Assembly: GCA_016716535.1 (NCBI GenBank) | Contig: JADJWD010000001.1 | Location: 124,001 to 188,000, forward strand | DNA from: Betaproteobacteria bacterium | Lineage (GTDB): Bacteria; Pseudomonadota; Gammaproteobacteria; Burkholderiales; Burkholderiaceae_C | Reading direction: 5' to 3' | Length of the DNA: 64,000 nt | Shown here: positions 7,440-16,338 of the stretch, piece after piece | How the letters are laid out: every line of letters starts with the position of its first letter | Numbering within the stretch: the first letter of the stretch is position 1 | The notes under the pieces: generated by a model | Told to the model about the DNA's origin: nothing | The model's database searches: none | Seen by the model: the letters and a program-made list of their open reading frames with translations, nothing else | Made by a program: the position numbers and the translations under genes

Positions 7440-10279
7440 GCGCCGAACGAGACCAGCCCGGCGACGCGGACGACGCAGGCAAGGGCGCCACGCCGCCCGC
7501 CCCGCCGGCCTCCCCCGTCTCGGCCGCCTTCTGGCGCGTGATGCCGCCCGACACCGACGCGCAGGAAACCGCCGAGTGGCTGCAAGGCTTCGAGACGCTG
7601 GTGCGCGCCGAGGGCCGCGAGCGCGGCACTTACATCCTGCGCCGGCTGCTCGACGAGGCGCGGCGCCTGCGCGTGCCGCTGCCGCCGGTGCTGAACACGC
7701 CCTACGTCAACACGATCGCGCTCGATGGCCAGCCGCCCTACCCCGGCCAGCTCGAACTGGAAGCGCGCATCGCCGGCATCGTGCGCTGGAACGCGCTGGC
7801 GATGGTCGTGCGCGCCAATCGCGAGTCGGCCGAGCTCGGCGGGCACATCGCCACCTACGCGAGCATCGCCGACCTGTTCGAGGTCGGCTTCAACCACTTC
7901 TTCCGCGGTGACGGGAAGGACGGCGGCGAAGGCGACCTCGTCTTCTTCCAGCCGCACGCCTCGCCCGGCGTCTACGCGCGCGCCTTCGTCGAAGGGCGCC
8001 TCAGCCAACGCCACCTCGAGCTGTACCGGCAGGAGACGCACGGCAGCGGCCTCGCGAGCTACTGCCACCCGTGGCTGATGCCGGACTTCTGGCAGTTCCC
8101 GACCGGCTCGATGGGCCTCGGCCCGCTGACCGCGATCTACCAGGCGCGCTTCATGCGCTACCTGCGCGACCGCGGCCTCGCCAAGCGCGCTTCCGGCCAG
8201 GGGCGTCAAAGAATGGTGTGGGCCTTCGTCGGCGACGGCGAGATGGACGAGCCCGAGTCGCTCGCCGGCCTGAGCCTCGCCGCGCGCGAGGGCCTGGACA
8301 ACCTCGTCTTCGTCGTCAACTGCAATCTGCAGCGCCTCGACGGGCCGGTGCGCGGCAACGGCAGCATCGTGCAGGAACTCGAGGGCCTCTTCGCCGGCGC
8401 CGGCTGGAACGTCGTCAAGCTCTTGTGGGGCAGCGACTGGGACCCGCTCTTTGCGCGCGACGCCGACGGCATCCTGGTGAAGCGCCTGCACGAGACGGTC
8501 GACGGCGAATTCCAGAAGTACGCCGCCACCGACGGCCGCTTCAACCGCGAGCACTTCTTCAACAAGTACCCCGAGCTGCGCGCGCTCGTCGCGCACCTGT
8601 CCGACGACGACATCGACCGCTTGAAGCGCGGCGGCCACGACCCGGTGAAGATCCACGCCGCCTACGACGCTGCGGTGCACCCGCGCACGGGCGTTGGCGG
8701 GCGGCCGACCGTCATCCTCGCGCAGACGAAGAAGGGCTACGGCATGGGCCATTGGGGCCAGGGCAAGATGGGCTCGCACCAGCAAAAGAAGCTCGACGAC
8801 GAGGCGCTGCTCGCCTTTCGCGAGCGCTTCGCGCTGCCGATGAGCGAGGCCGACGTCGTGGCGCTGAAGTTCTGCAAGCCCGCCGACGACAGCCCCGAGA
8901 TGCGCTACCTGCACGCGCGCCGCGAAGCGCTCGGCGGCTACGTGCCGGCGCGGCGCGCGAAGGCGGCGCCGTTGCCGCAGGCGCAGGCCACCTCGGCCGC
9001 CGACACCGCCCGCCTCGTCGAGCGCCAGGCGCAGCGCGAGCAGAGCACGACGATGGTCTTCGTGCAGCAACTGACGCAACTGCTGCGCGACCCCGCGATC
9101 GGCCGGCACGTCGTGCCGATCGTCGCCGACGAGGCGCGCACCTTCGGCATGCAGAGTCTCTTTCGCGAGTTCGCGATCTACGCCGCGCAGGGGCAGCTGT
9201 ACGAACCCGAAGACCGCGACGAGCTGCTGTACTACAAGGAAAGCCAGTCCGGGCAGATCCTCGAAGAAGGCATCAGCGAGGCGGGCGCGCTGAGCAGCTG
9301 GCTCGCCGCGGCGACGGCCTACAGCGCGCACGGCGTGCCGATGCTGCCCTTCTACATCTTCTACTCGTGCTTCGGCTTCCAGCGTGTGGGCGACCTGATC
9401 TTCTGCGCCGCCGACAGCCGCGCGCGCGGCTTTCTCGTCGGCGCGACGGCCGGCCGCACGACGCTGTCGGGTGAGGGCCTGCAACACCAGGACGGCACGA
9501 GCCTGCTCGCCGCGGCCACCGTGCCCAACTGCCGCGCCTGGGACCCGGCCTTCGGCTACGAGCTGATCCACATCGTCGCGCACGGCGTCGAGCGCATGCT
9601 GCACCGGCAGATCGACGAGTTCCACTACCTGACCGTGATGAACGAGAACGCCGTGCAGCCGCCAATGCCGGCGGGCGTGACGGCGGCGCAGATCACGAGT
9701 GGCCTGTACAAGCTGCCGCGGGCCGAAGGCGGCGATGCCTCACCGCGAGTACGCCCGTCCGGCGAGACAGCCGCACCGCAAGTGCGGCTGGTCGGCAGCG
9801 GCATGATCCTGCACGAGGTCATCGCCGCCGCGGCGCTGCTGCGCGAGCTGTTCGACGTCGAGGCCGAAGTGTGGAGCGCCACCAGCTTCAGCGAACTGGC
9901 GCGCCAGGCGCGCGACGTGCAACGCGAGGCGCGGCTGAAGCCACTCGGGCCCGAGGAGCACCTGACACCGATCAGCCACGTCGAGGCGTGCCTCGGCGGC
10001 ACGCTGCCGGTTGTCGCCGCCACCGACTACGTGCGCGCCGTGCCGCAGCTCGTCGCCGAGTACGTCGGCGCGCCGTACACGACGCTCGGCACCGACGGCT
10101 TCGGCCGCAGCGCGACGAGGCGCGACCTGCGGCGCTTCTTCGAAGTCGACCGCCAGCACATCGCGCTGGCGGCGCTTGCGGCGCTGGCCGACATCGGCGC
10201 CTGGCCACGCGAGGCGCTGGGCGAGGCGATGCAGCGGCTGGGGATCGTGCGCGAACCGGTGCCGCCTTGGCGGGCTTGA
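7436..10279 (+). CDS. aceE: Homodimeric-type pyruvate/2-oxoacid dehydrogenase E1 component (AceE/MdeB family)
   Basis: A 947-residue E1 that decarboxylates a 2-oxoacid with thiamine diphosphate and passes the acyl group to an E2 lipoyl domain. Signatures include GGHIATYASIADLFEVGFNHFFR, FFQPHASPGVYARAF, the ThDP site GDGEMDEPES...NCNLQRLDGPV and ADEARTFGMQSLFR. The ATG at 7436 overlaps the amidohydrolase stop (ATGA) and has a GAGAG nine bases upstream; an ATG at 7427 is an alternative. No aceF or lpd is nearby. This, and the trans-sulfuration-type PLP gene at 12394, leave open an MdeB-like 2-oxobutyrate dehydrogenase instead of the housekeeping enzyme. It is somewhat longer than E. coli AceE, mostly at the N-terminus. 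Confidence 0.9.
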   Translation: MSAERDQPGDADDAGKGATPPAPPASPVSAAFWRVMPPDTDAQETAEWLQGFETLVRAEGRERGTYILRRLLDEARRLRVPLPPVLNTPYVNTIALDGQPPYPGQLELEARIAGIVRWNALAMVVRANRESAELGGHIATYASIADLFEVGFNHFFRGDGKDGGEGDLVFFQPHASPGVYARAFVEGRLSQRHLELYRQETHGSGLASYCHPWLMPDFWQFPTGSMGLGPLTAIYQARFMRYLRDRGLAKRASGQGRQRMVWAFVGDGEMDEPESLAGLSLAAREGLDNLVFVVNCNLQRLDGPVRGNGSIVQELEGLFAGAGWNVVKLLWGSDWDPLFARDADGILVKRLHETVDGEFQKYAATDGRFNREHFFNKYPELRALVAHLSDDDIDRLKRGGHDPVKIHAAYDAAVHPRTGVGGRPTVILAQTKKGYGMGHWGQGKMGSHQQKKLDDEALLAFRERFALPMSEADVVALKFCKPADDSPEMRYLHARREALGGYVPARRAKAAPLPQAQATSAADTARLVERQAQREQSTTMVFVQQLTQLLRDPAIGRHVVPIVADEARTFGMQSLFREFAIYAAQGQLYEPEDRDELLYYKESQSGQILEEGISEAGALSSWLAAATAYSAHGVPMLPFYIFYSCFGFQRVGDLIFCAADSRARGFLVGATAGRTTLSGEGLQHQDGTSLLAAATVPNCRAWDPAFGYELIHIVAHGVERMLHRQIDEFHYLTVMNENAVQPPMPAGVTAAQITSGLYKLPRAEGGDASPRVRPSGETAAPQVRLVGSGMILHEVIAAAALLRELFDVEAEVWSATSFSELARQARDVQREARLKPLGPEEHLTPISHVEACLGGTLPVVAATDYVRAVPQLVAEYVGAPYTTLGTDGFGRSATRRDLRRFFEVDRQHIALAALAALADIGAWPREALGEAMQRLGIVREPVPPWRA

Positions 10280-10280
10280 T

Positions 10281-11048
10281 TCAACGCTGCGGCGCGCCGG
10301 TGCCGGCCTGCGCTGCACCGGCCGCCTGCAACGGCAGCCCGGCGGCCTTCCAGGCCTCGATGCCGCCGCGGTACCACAGCACCTGGCGGTAGCCCAGGCG
10401 CGCGGCGCGCAGCGCGGCGTTGTACGACATCCAGCACTGCGTGCTCGCGCAGTAGAAGACGAGCACCGTCTCCGGCCGGCCCTGCGTCACCTGCTGCAGA
10501 AAGTTGCCGAACTCGCGCTGCACCGGGTCGTCGAAGCTGCCGGCCTGGTGCGCCGGCACCGCGGAGTACGCACCGGGCAGGCGCTCGGGCCCGCCGAGCA
10601 CGTCGAAGAAGAGCACGCGCGCTGCGTTGTGGCCGCCTTGCCCGCCTTGCCCGCCCTGGCCGCCCGTCGCCGCGCGCACCAGCTCGACGAGGCCGCGCGT
10701 GGTGATCAGTTGCGCGCCGGGGATCGACGTCGGCGTGCCGCCGTGCATCGGCCCGCGATGCAGGTTCGGCGTCGGCGGCACGCCGTGGTCCTGGCGCTCG
10801 TGCGCTTCGAGGCGGGCGAGGTCGGCGCCGCCTTGCCCGCCTTGTCCCCCTTGTGCCCCACCCTGCTGAACCTGCTGACCCTGCTGACGCTGCCCGCCCT
10901 GGCTTCCCTGCCCTTGCACCGGCGCCCTGCCGCCCGCGGTGCCTTGCGGCGTGTCGCCGAAGCGGTTCTGCGCGATGGCTGTTTGCGCGGCAAAGCCGGC
11001 GGCGACCACGACAACCATCGAGGCGCGGAGCAACGAGCCGCGGTTCAT
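10281..11048 (-). CDS. Exported rhodanese-like protein with Gly-Gln repeats
   Basis: The 255-residue product has a signal peptide (cleavage near TAIAQ) and a C-terminal rhodanese domain with the putative active-site loop FYCASTQCWMSYNAA and the closing motif LWYRGGIEAWKAAGLPL. The CxxxxCW spacing resembles, without matching, the CxxCW rhodanese-like proteins associated with PQQ-dependent pathways. Two low-complexity GGQ runs, one after the signal peptide and one inside the rhodanese fold before HNAARVLFFD, come from tandem CTTGCCCGC-type repeats. It is convergent with aceE (2 bp apart) and follows the unknown gene at 11067 on the same strand. Sulfurtransferase activity is likely but untested. 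Confidence 0.75.
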   Translation of the reverse strand: MNRGSLLRASMVVVVAAGFAAQTAIAQNRFGDTPQGTAGGRAPVQGQGSQGGQRQQGQQVQQGGAQGGQGGQGGADLARLEAHERQDHGVPPTPNLHRGPMHGGTPTSIPGAQLITTRGLVELVRAATGGQGGQGGQGGHNAARVLFFDVLGGPERLPGAYSAVPAHQAGSFDDPVQREFGNFLQQVTQGRPETVLVFYCASTQCWMSYNAALRAARLGYRQVLWYRGGIEAWKAAGLPLQAAGAAQAGTGAPQR

Positions 11049-11066
11049 CGGATCTCTCCTTGCGCC

Positions 11067-12251
11067 TCAACGCGGCGCCCGCTGCAGTTGCTCGCCCGGC
11101 TGGCCGGCGTCGCGCTGCGGGTCGAAGTTCGGGCTGTCGGTCAGCACGTAGGTGCCGTCGCGCATGCGCCAGGCGTGGCGGTAGTGGTTCGGCAGCTCGA
11201 CGACACCGCCGCCGGCGCCGCCGGGCACGCGGTAGTGCTCCACCTCGCGCATCGTGCGCACGCTCTCGCGGTGCATGCGGTCGCTGCTTTCGCTGCGGCT
11301 GCGCGCCACGCCCGAGTAGATGCCGGCGACCTCCTCGCGCGTCTGCTGGCGGATCTGGTGCCGGCGGCGCATGTGCTCCATCGTCTCGCGCGACATCTCG
11401 CCCTGGATGCGGCTGATCTCGCGCTGCGTGCGCGCGTTGTCGTCGGCGATCTTCTGCAGCCCCTCGCGCACGCGCGCGGCCCATTCTTCGGCCGGCTTCA
11501 GCGTCTGCCACAGCGCGTCGAAGTGCCTGAAGTCGAGCTGCCCTTCGGGCGCGCGCCAGCTCAGCACGCCGAGCGCCTGGCCGTTGATGAAGCGCATCGG
11601 GCCGCGGTTGACCAGCGGAAATTCGCTCGCCTGGAACTGGATCGCCGTGGCCAGCGTCTCGCGCACGGGGCGCGCGCCGGCCGGGCCGTTGACCGTGTAG
11701 CCGATCAACGCCTGCCCGGTCTCCTTCCAGGCGCGGAAGGCGCCGCCGCCGGGGAAGCTCTGCGTTGCGCCGGCCTCGCTGCGCTCGGGGCGCACGCGGT
11801 AGTCGAGCCACTGCGCGCCCGGCCGGTGCTTGCCGACCCAGGCGCGCAGGTACTGCTCTGCGCTCGTGTGCGTGCCGGCCGGGCAGCCGTCGTTCGGCGG
11901 CGCGCCGAGGCTGTTGGCGCTCCAGCCCTCGGTGGCCGACAACTCGATGGCGCTTACGCCGTCCGGCGAGCGCGAAGCGATGCGCGGGTGCAGCGGCACG
12001 CCGCAGCGATGCACCCCGGTGGCCCAGACGATCGCGCCCTGGTTCTGCCAGCCGGCCGGCAGCATCATCGTCACCGCGAGCATCGGCCGCTCGAAGCCCT
12101 TCGTGTCGATGATCTCGAAGGGCTGCACGCGCAAGGTGCCGGCCGGCAGCTCGCGCGGCTGCGCCGCGGCGCCGCCGTGCGCCAGCGCGCCGGCGGCTGC
12201 GCCCAGCAGCGCGGCCAGCCGCACGAGCGCAAGGGAAAGAATCGTGCTCAT
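11067..12251 (-). CDS. Conserved hypothetical exported protein
   Basis: A 394-residue protein with an N-terminal signal (ALVRLAALLGAAAGALAHGGAAAQ) and no membrane anchor afterwards. I do not recognise a catalytic family. Residues of about 255-340 are charged and rich in Arg, Glu and Gln (ISRIQGEMSRETMEHMRRR) and are likely a coiled coil. The C-terminal stretch LPNHYRHAWRMRDGTYVLTD looks like a conserved module. Its stop lies 18 bp before the rhodanese start, so the two periplasmic proteins are probably co-expressed. The 142-bp gap upstream separates it from the PLP enzyme. Confidence 0.65.
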   Translation of the reverse strand: MSTILSLALVRLAALLGAAAGALAHGGAAAQPRELPAGTLRVQPFEIIDTKGFERPMLAVTMMLPAGWQNQGAIVWATGVHRCGVPLHPRIASRSPDGVSAIELSATEGWSANSLGAPPNDGCPAGTHTSAEQYLRAWVGKHRPGAQWLDYRVRPERSEAGATQSFPGGGAFRAWKETGQALIGYTVNGPAGARPVRETLATAIQFQASEFPLVNRGPMRFINGQALGVLSWRAPEGQLDFRHFDALWQTLKPAEEWAARVREGLQKIADDNARTQREISRIQGEMSRETMEHMRRRHQIRQQTREEVAGIYSGVARSRSESSDRMHRESVRTMREVEHYRVPGGAGGGVVELPNHYRHAWRMRDGTYVLTDSPNFDPQRDAGQPGEQLQRAPR

Positions 12252-12393
12252 CGGGAATGCCCTCGCCGGCGCAGGCTGCGAACGGCCGCAGTGTAGGCAC
12301 GGCGCCCGCCGCCTGCCGGCGGTTACCCGGCGATACCGTGAAGCCCGTCGAGCGGGACACCCGGCGGCGGCCGATCGAGCCGGCCGCCGGCGC

Positions 12394-13533
12394 CTATCGG
12401 CGTGCCCGCGCCAGCGCGCCGTCGAGGTCGCGCCACAGGTCCTCGACCTCCTCGATGCCCACGCTCAGGCGCAGCAGCGCGGCCGGCAGGTGCTGCTGCC
12501 CGGGGATGGCGGCGCGCCGCTCCATCGTCGACTCCACGGCGCCCAGGCTGGTGGCGTGGCGGATCAGGCCGACCTCTCGACACACCGCATCGGCCACGTC
12601 CGCGCCGCCGCGTACGTCGAAGGAGATGAGGGTGCCCCAGCCGCCGAGCACGCGCCGCGCCGTCGCGTGCGTCGGGTGGGAGGCCAGCCCCGGATAGCGC
12701 ACGAGCTCGACCGCCGCATGCGCCTGCAGCCGCTGCGCCAGCTCGGCGGCCGACGCCTGCGCGCGTTGCAGCCGCAGCGCCATCGTGCGCGCGCCGCGCA
12801 CGGCGAGGAAACACTCCAGCGTGCCGGGCGTCGCGCCGGCCAGTTCGCGCGACTGCCTCAGCGCGTGCCAGACCGCCTCGTCCTTCGTCGTCGCCACGCC
12901 GGCGAGCAGGTCGGAGTGGCCGCCGATGAACTTGGTGGCCGACTGCAGCGACACCGTGGCGCCGAACGCCAGCGGCCGCTGGTTCAACGGCGTCGCGAAG
13001 GTGTTGTCCACCGCGACGACGGCGCCCGGCTTGCGCGGCGCGGCGCAGATCGCCTCCAGGTCGGCCACGCCGAGCAGCGGGTTCGATGGCGATTCGAGCC
13101 ACACGAGGTCGGCCGTGCGGCAGGCATCGATCCAGCCCGCGGTGTCGTGCAAGGCCACGCGCTGCACCGTCCAGCGGCCGCGCTGCGCCCCGGCGGCGAC
13201 GAGACCGGCCACGCCCTGGTAGCAGTCGTCGGGCAGCACGACGGCCGAGCCGGCCGGCAACTGATCGAACACCGCGGCGATGGCCGCCATGCCCGAGGCG
13301 AACGCGACGGCGCGCCCGCACTCCAGGCCGCCGACGACGTCCTCGAGCGCTTCCCAGGTCGGCGTGCCGTCGTCGCGTGCGTACTCGCGCCCGCTGCCGA
13401 TGATGAAGTTGGACGCCGGCACGAGCGGCACGTTGAGCGGCGCGCCGGGCGCCGACGAGCGCCCGGCGGTGACGAGCCAGGAGGCGGGCGCGAGGCCGGT
13501 GGGCGACGGGTTCACGTTCTTTTCCTTTGTCAT
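12394..13533 (-). CDS. Trans-sulfuration PLP enzyme (cystathionine gamma-synthase/lyase family)
   Basis: A 379-residue Cys/Met-metabolism PLP-dependent enzyme. The pyridoxal lysine lies in LQSATKFIGGHSDLLAG; other family marks are FASGMAAIAAVFD, LVWLESPSNPLL and the C-terminal RLSVGIEEVEDLWRDLDGAL. These enzymes join or split cystathionine, or eliminate sulfur from homocysteine or methionine; sequence alone does not separate gamma-synthase, gamma-lyase or methionine gamma-lyase. The start TKEKNVNPS at 13533 fits the family length. A methionine gamma-lyase would supply 2-oxobutyrate, the substrate expected if the nearby E1 gene is MdeB-like. Confidence 0.85.
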   Translation of the reverse strand: MTKEKNVNPSPTGLAPASWLVTAGRSSAPGAPLNVPLVPASNFIIGSGREYARDDGTPTWEALEDVVGGLECGRAVAFASGMAAIAAVFDQLPAGSAVVLPDDCYQGVAGLVAAGAQRGRWTVQRVALHDTAGWIDACRTADLVWLESPSNPLLGVADLEAICAAPRKPGAVVAVDNTFATPLNQRPLAFGATVSLQSATKFIGGHSDLLAGVATTKDEAVWHALRQSRELAGATPGTLECFLAVRGARTMALRLQRAQASAAELAQRLQAHAAVELVRYPGLASHPTHATARRVLGGWGTLISFDVRGGADVADAVCREVGLIRHATSLGAVESTMERRAAIPGQQHLPAALLRLSVGIEEVEDLWRDLDGALARARR

Positions 13534-13595
13534 TCGATGGGTCGAAGAGGCCAGCCGATGCCATGCGCCACCGCCGCGGCGGCGCCGCGGTGCCG

Positions 13596-13955
13596 TCAGC
13601 TCGCGCCGGGCGACGGCGGTGCCCCCGGCTCGCGGTCGGCCAGCGCCAGCGGATGGGCAATACCGCCGTCGCCGTAGCTGCGCAGCACCTGCGCGATGGT
13701 GACGTGGTAGCCGCGCAGCCAGCGGTGCTGCAACTGCTTGGCGGCCTGGTGCTCGGGATGCTCGACGAGCTGCTGCAGCGCCTGCAGCGTGCGCCAGTAG
13801 TACACGGTCGAGATCAATCCTGTCGCCGGGTTCTCCCAGGCCTCCTCGCCCAGGTAGCCCGGGATCGCCCGGGCGATCGCCGCGATCGCCTGGTCCCGCC
13901 GGTGGAACTCGTCGTCGTAGTCGCCTTTGGCGAACGTGAACGTCGCGCTGTACAT
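13596..13955 (-). CDS. Small dimeric alpha-beta barrel protein, antibiotic biosynthesis monooxygenase-like
   Basis: A 119-residue protein whose core YYWRTLQALQQLVEHPEHQAAKQ followed by HVTIAQVLRSYGD resembles ABM/EthD-like ferredoxin-fold proteins. Members act as cofactor-free monooxygenases or as small-molecule sensors; no activity can be assigned here. It lies 13 bp after the paiB stop on the same strand and is likely its operon partner. The C-terminal REPGAPPSPGAS tail is probably disordered. Confidence 0.65.
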   Translation of the reverse strand: MYSATFTFAKGDYDDEFHRRDQAIAAIARAIPGYLGEEAWENPATGLISTVYYWRTLQALQQLVEHPEHQAAKQLQHRWLRGYHVTIAQVLRSYGDGGIAHPLALADREPGAPPSPGAS

Positions 13956-13968
13956 GGCCGTCGCGCTT

Positions 13969-14604
13969 TCAGCCGATGGGCCCGGCGGCGTCGCGCATGG
14001 CCTGCGCCAGGCCGGCGTTGCCGCCGGCTTCGAGGCCCTGGATGGCGCCTTCGCGGTCGCGCGCCTCGTGGTGCTGGTTGAGCTTGCGCTTGCACTGCAC
14101 GCGCCGCACGCGGATCTCGATGCCGACGATGCGGCCCAACTGCTCGGTCAGGAAGTCGGCCGGCGCATCGCCCATCTTCCACGGCACCGGCTGGTCGGCC
14201 TCGTGCACGCGCGTCAACCGCGCCACGACACCACGCACGAACTTCTCGTCGTCGCGCACGTGCAGCGTGCCGTGCGCATGCACCACCTCGTAGTTCCAGG
14301 TCGGCACGCGCCGGTGTGTCTCGTGCTTGCTCGGGTACCAGTTGGGCGACACGTAGCCCTGCGCGCCGCGGAAGACGACGAGCACGTCGGCGCCCTCGTC
14401 GACCTCGCGCCACAACGTGTTGGCCCGCGCCACGTGGGCGACGAGCGTGCCCTGCGGCCCTTCGGCGGCGTCCCACAGGAACGGCAGGTGGTCCGCCTCC
14501 AGGCCCGCGGCGGTGTGGCGCACCAGCATGCCCAGCGGATGGTCGCGCACGATGCGGTGCAGTTCCTCGGGGCGGGCTTCGGCGAAATGCGGCGGCAGGT
14601 ACAT
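13969..14604 (-). CDS. paiB: PaiB-type FMN-binding negative transcriptional regulator
   Basis: The 211-residue product starts MYLPPHFAEARPEELHRIVRDHPLGMLV and contains the family motifs ADHLPFLWD, VARANTLWRE, GYVSPNWYPSK and VPTWNYEVVHAHG. PaiB-like proteins have an FMN-binding split barrel; the Bacillus founder represses sporulation and protease genes. The CAT at 14602-14604 gives the family start. It is divergent from a MocR regulator, a pairing common for this family, and the 75-bp spacer holds repeated half-sites that may control both genes. Confidence 0.85.
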   Translation of the reverse strand: MYLPPHFAEARPEELHRIVRDHPLGMLVRHTAAGLEADHLPFLWDAAEGPQGTLVAHVARANTLWREVDEGADVLVVFRGAQGYVSPNWYPSKHETHRRVPTWNYEVVHAHGTLHVRDDEKFVRGVVARLTRVHEADQPVPWKMGDAPADFLTEQLGRIVGIEIRVRRVQCKRKLNQHHEARDREGAIQGLEAGGNAGLAQAMRDAAGPIG

Positions 14605-14645
14605 GGGCAACGGCACTATGCGCCGCCGCCGGCGCAGTGAAAATA

Positions 14646-14677
14646 GCCAGTTCCGATCGATCTCACTGGGCCAGTTC
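14646..14677. promoter_or_regulatory. Candidate operator between paiB and the MocR gene
   Basis: Two direct copies of GCCAGTTC lie at 14646-14653 and 14670-14677, 24 bp apart. The second forms an inverted repeat ACTGGGCCAGT at 14665-14675. The TATTTT complement at 14640-14645 could be the paiB -10 element. The right copy ends two bases before the MocR start codon, so autorepression by the MocR protein is plausible. Confidence 0.5.
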
Positions 14678-14679
14678 GC

Positions 14680-16224
14680 ATGGACACCGTCGCCCTGCAC
14701 CGCCGCCGGGGCGCCAGCCGGGCGCTGTACGACGAGATGCGCGCGCGCATCGCCGACGGCACCTACGCGCGCGGCGCAGCGCTGCCCTCGACACGCGCGC
14801 TGGCGGCCGAGCGCGGCCTGTCGCGCGGCACGGTGTCGCTGGTGTACGAACACCTGGCCGCCGACGGCCTCATCGAGAGCCGTGCCGGCGCGGCCAGCCG
14901 GGTCGCCCGAGCCGCGGCCACGGCGGCCGCCGCGCCGCCCGCCGGCCGCGGCGGCGCGGCGCGGCCGCTGCCGCTGCCGCAGCCACAAAAGGCGGGCCGG
15001 CCGGCGGGCCGCCTGTCCGCCGTGGCACGCCGCATCGCGGCGCTGGGCATCGGCGACGCCGGCCCGGCCGCGCCCGGCGAGATCGACTTCGTCTACGGCC
15101 CGCTGGCCGGCGCGGACTTCCCGACGCTGACCTGGATGAAGGCGCTGCGCGCGGTGGAACGGCAGCGGCCCCGGCGCCTCGAGTACGACGACCCGCGCGG
15201 CCACCTCGACCTGCGCCGCGCGCTGCAACGGCACCTGAGCCAGGCGCGCGGGCTCGCCTGCGGCGTCGAGCAGATCATGATCGTCAACGGCTCGCAGCAG
15301 GCGCTGGACCTGTGCGCGCGCCTGCTCGTCGATGCGGGCGACGGCGTCGTCGTCGAGAACCCGGGCTACCGGATGGCGCACCATGCCTTCGAGGCCGCGG
15401 GGGCCAGGCTGCTGTGCATCGACGTCGACGCGCACGGCCTTTGCACCGATCGGCTCGACGCGGTGCCGGCGGCGCGCCTGGCCTACGTGACGCCGACGCA
15501 CCAGTTCCCGCTCGGCTCGCTGCTGCCGATCGCGCGCCGGCGCGCGCTGCTGGCCTGGGCCGCGCGCCGCCGCGCCTGGGTCATCGAGGACGACTACGAC
15601 AGCGAGTACCGCTACGCCGTGCGGCCCGAGGCGACGCTGCAGTCGCTGGACGGCGCCGGGCGCGTCATCCATGTCGGCACGTTCTCGAAGACGTTGTCGC
15701 CGCAGTTGCGCCTGGGCTACATGGTGCTGCCGACGGCGCTGGTGGCCACCTTCACCGCCGCCCGGCGGGCGGCGGACCGGCATGCGGCGACGGGCACGCA
15801 GCGCGCACTGGCCCGCTTGCTCGACGACGGCAGCTACGACCGCCACGTGCGGCGCATGCGCAGGCTGCAGCAGGCGCGCCAGCATGCGCTGGTCGACGCG
15901 CTCGCCCGGCACCTGGGCGACACCGTGCGCGTCGAAGGTGCCGCCAGCGGGCTGCACCTGGTGGCGTGGCTGCCGGCGCTGCCCGCCGCCGCCGAGCCGG
16001 CGCTCGTGCAGGCCGCGCGCGCACGCGGCGTGCGCGTCCACCCCATCGGGCCGCTGTTCCACCCGAGCACGAGGACCAGGACGAAGCCGCCGCGCCGGCC
16101 GGCCGGACTGGTGATGGGCTATGCGCTGCTCGAACGCGACGCCATCGACGAAGGCGTGCGTCGCCTCGCCGAGGCGGTCGCGTCGTTGCGCGGGAAACGC
16201 AGGCGCGGGGTCACGCCGCGCTGA
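14680..16224 (+). CDS. MocR/PdxR family transcriptional regulator (GntR HTH fused to an aminotransferase-like domain)
   Basis: The 514-residue product has an N-terminal GntR winged helix (ALYDEMRARIADGTYARGAALPSTRALAAERGLSRGTVSLVYEHL, residues about 14-62), an Ala/Arg linker, and a fold-type I aminotransferase domain. The PLP lysine is in GTFSKTLSPQLRLGYMVLP and the phosphate-binding region is IVNGSQQALDLC. Such regulators sense PLP or amino compounds and commonly control vitamin B6, GABA or taurine genes. It reads away from paiB, and the direct repeats in the shared spacer are the likely binding site. It converges on ftsZ; the 114-bp gap (16225-16338) is GC-rich with no obvious T-tract terminator. 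Confidence 0.88.
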   Translation: MDTVALHRRRGASRALYDEMRARIADGTYARGAALPSTRALAAERGLSRGTVSLVYEHLAADGLIESRAGAASRVARAAATAAAAPPAGRGGAARPLPLPQPQKAGRPAGRLSAVARRIAALGIGDAGPAAPGEIDFVYGPLAGADFPTLTWMKALRAVERQRPRRLEYDDPRGHLDLRRALQRHLSQARGLACGVEQIMIVNGSQQALDLCARLLVDAGDGVVVENPGYRMAHHAFEAAGARLLCIDVDAHGLCTDRLDAVPAARLAYVTPTHQFPLGSLLPIARRRALLAWAARRRAWVIEDDYDSEYRYAVRPEATLQSLDGAGRVIHVGTFSKTLSPQLRLGYMVLPTALVATFTAARRAADRHAATGTQRALARLLDDGSYDRHVRRMRRLQQARQHALVDALARHLGDTVRVEGAASGLHLVAWLPALPAAAEPALVQAARARGVRVHPIGPLFHPSTRTRTKPPRRPAGLVMGYALLERDAIDEGVRRLAEAVASLRGKRRRGVTPR

Positions 16225-16338
16225 CCACGGGCAGCGGCCGGCGGGCGAGCGCTGCCGCCGCGCCGGCCCGGCGCGCGCGCGTCACATCGTGCGCGGCGGG
16301 CGTGGCGCCCGGAGCGGGCGGCCGGCGCCTCGCCACCC

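Noticed and set aside
7337..9625. Long minus-strand open frame opposite aceE
   Set aside because: Composition is typical of an antisense shadow and the AceE signatures on the plus strand are unequivocal.
10027..12360. Minus-strand frame linking the rhodanese and unknown-protein region
   Set aside because: It runs in a different frame from the two genes with signal peptides and shows no domain.
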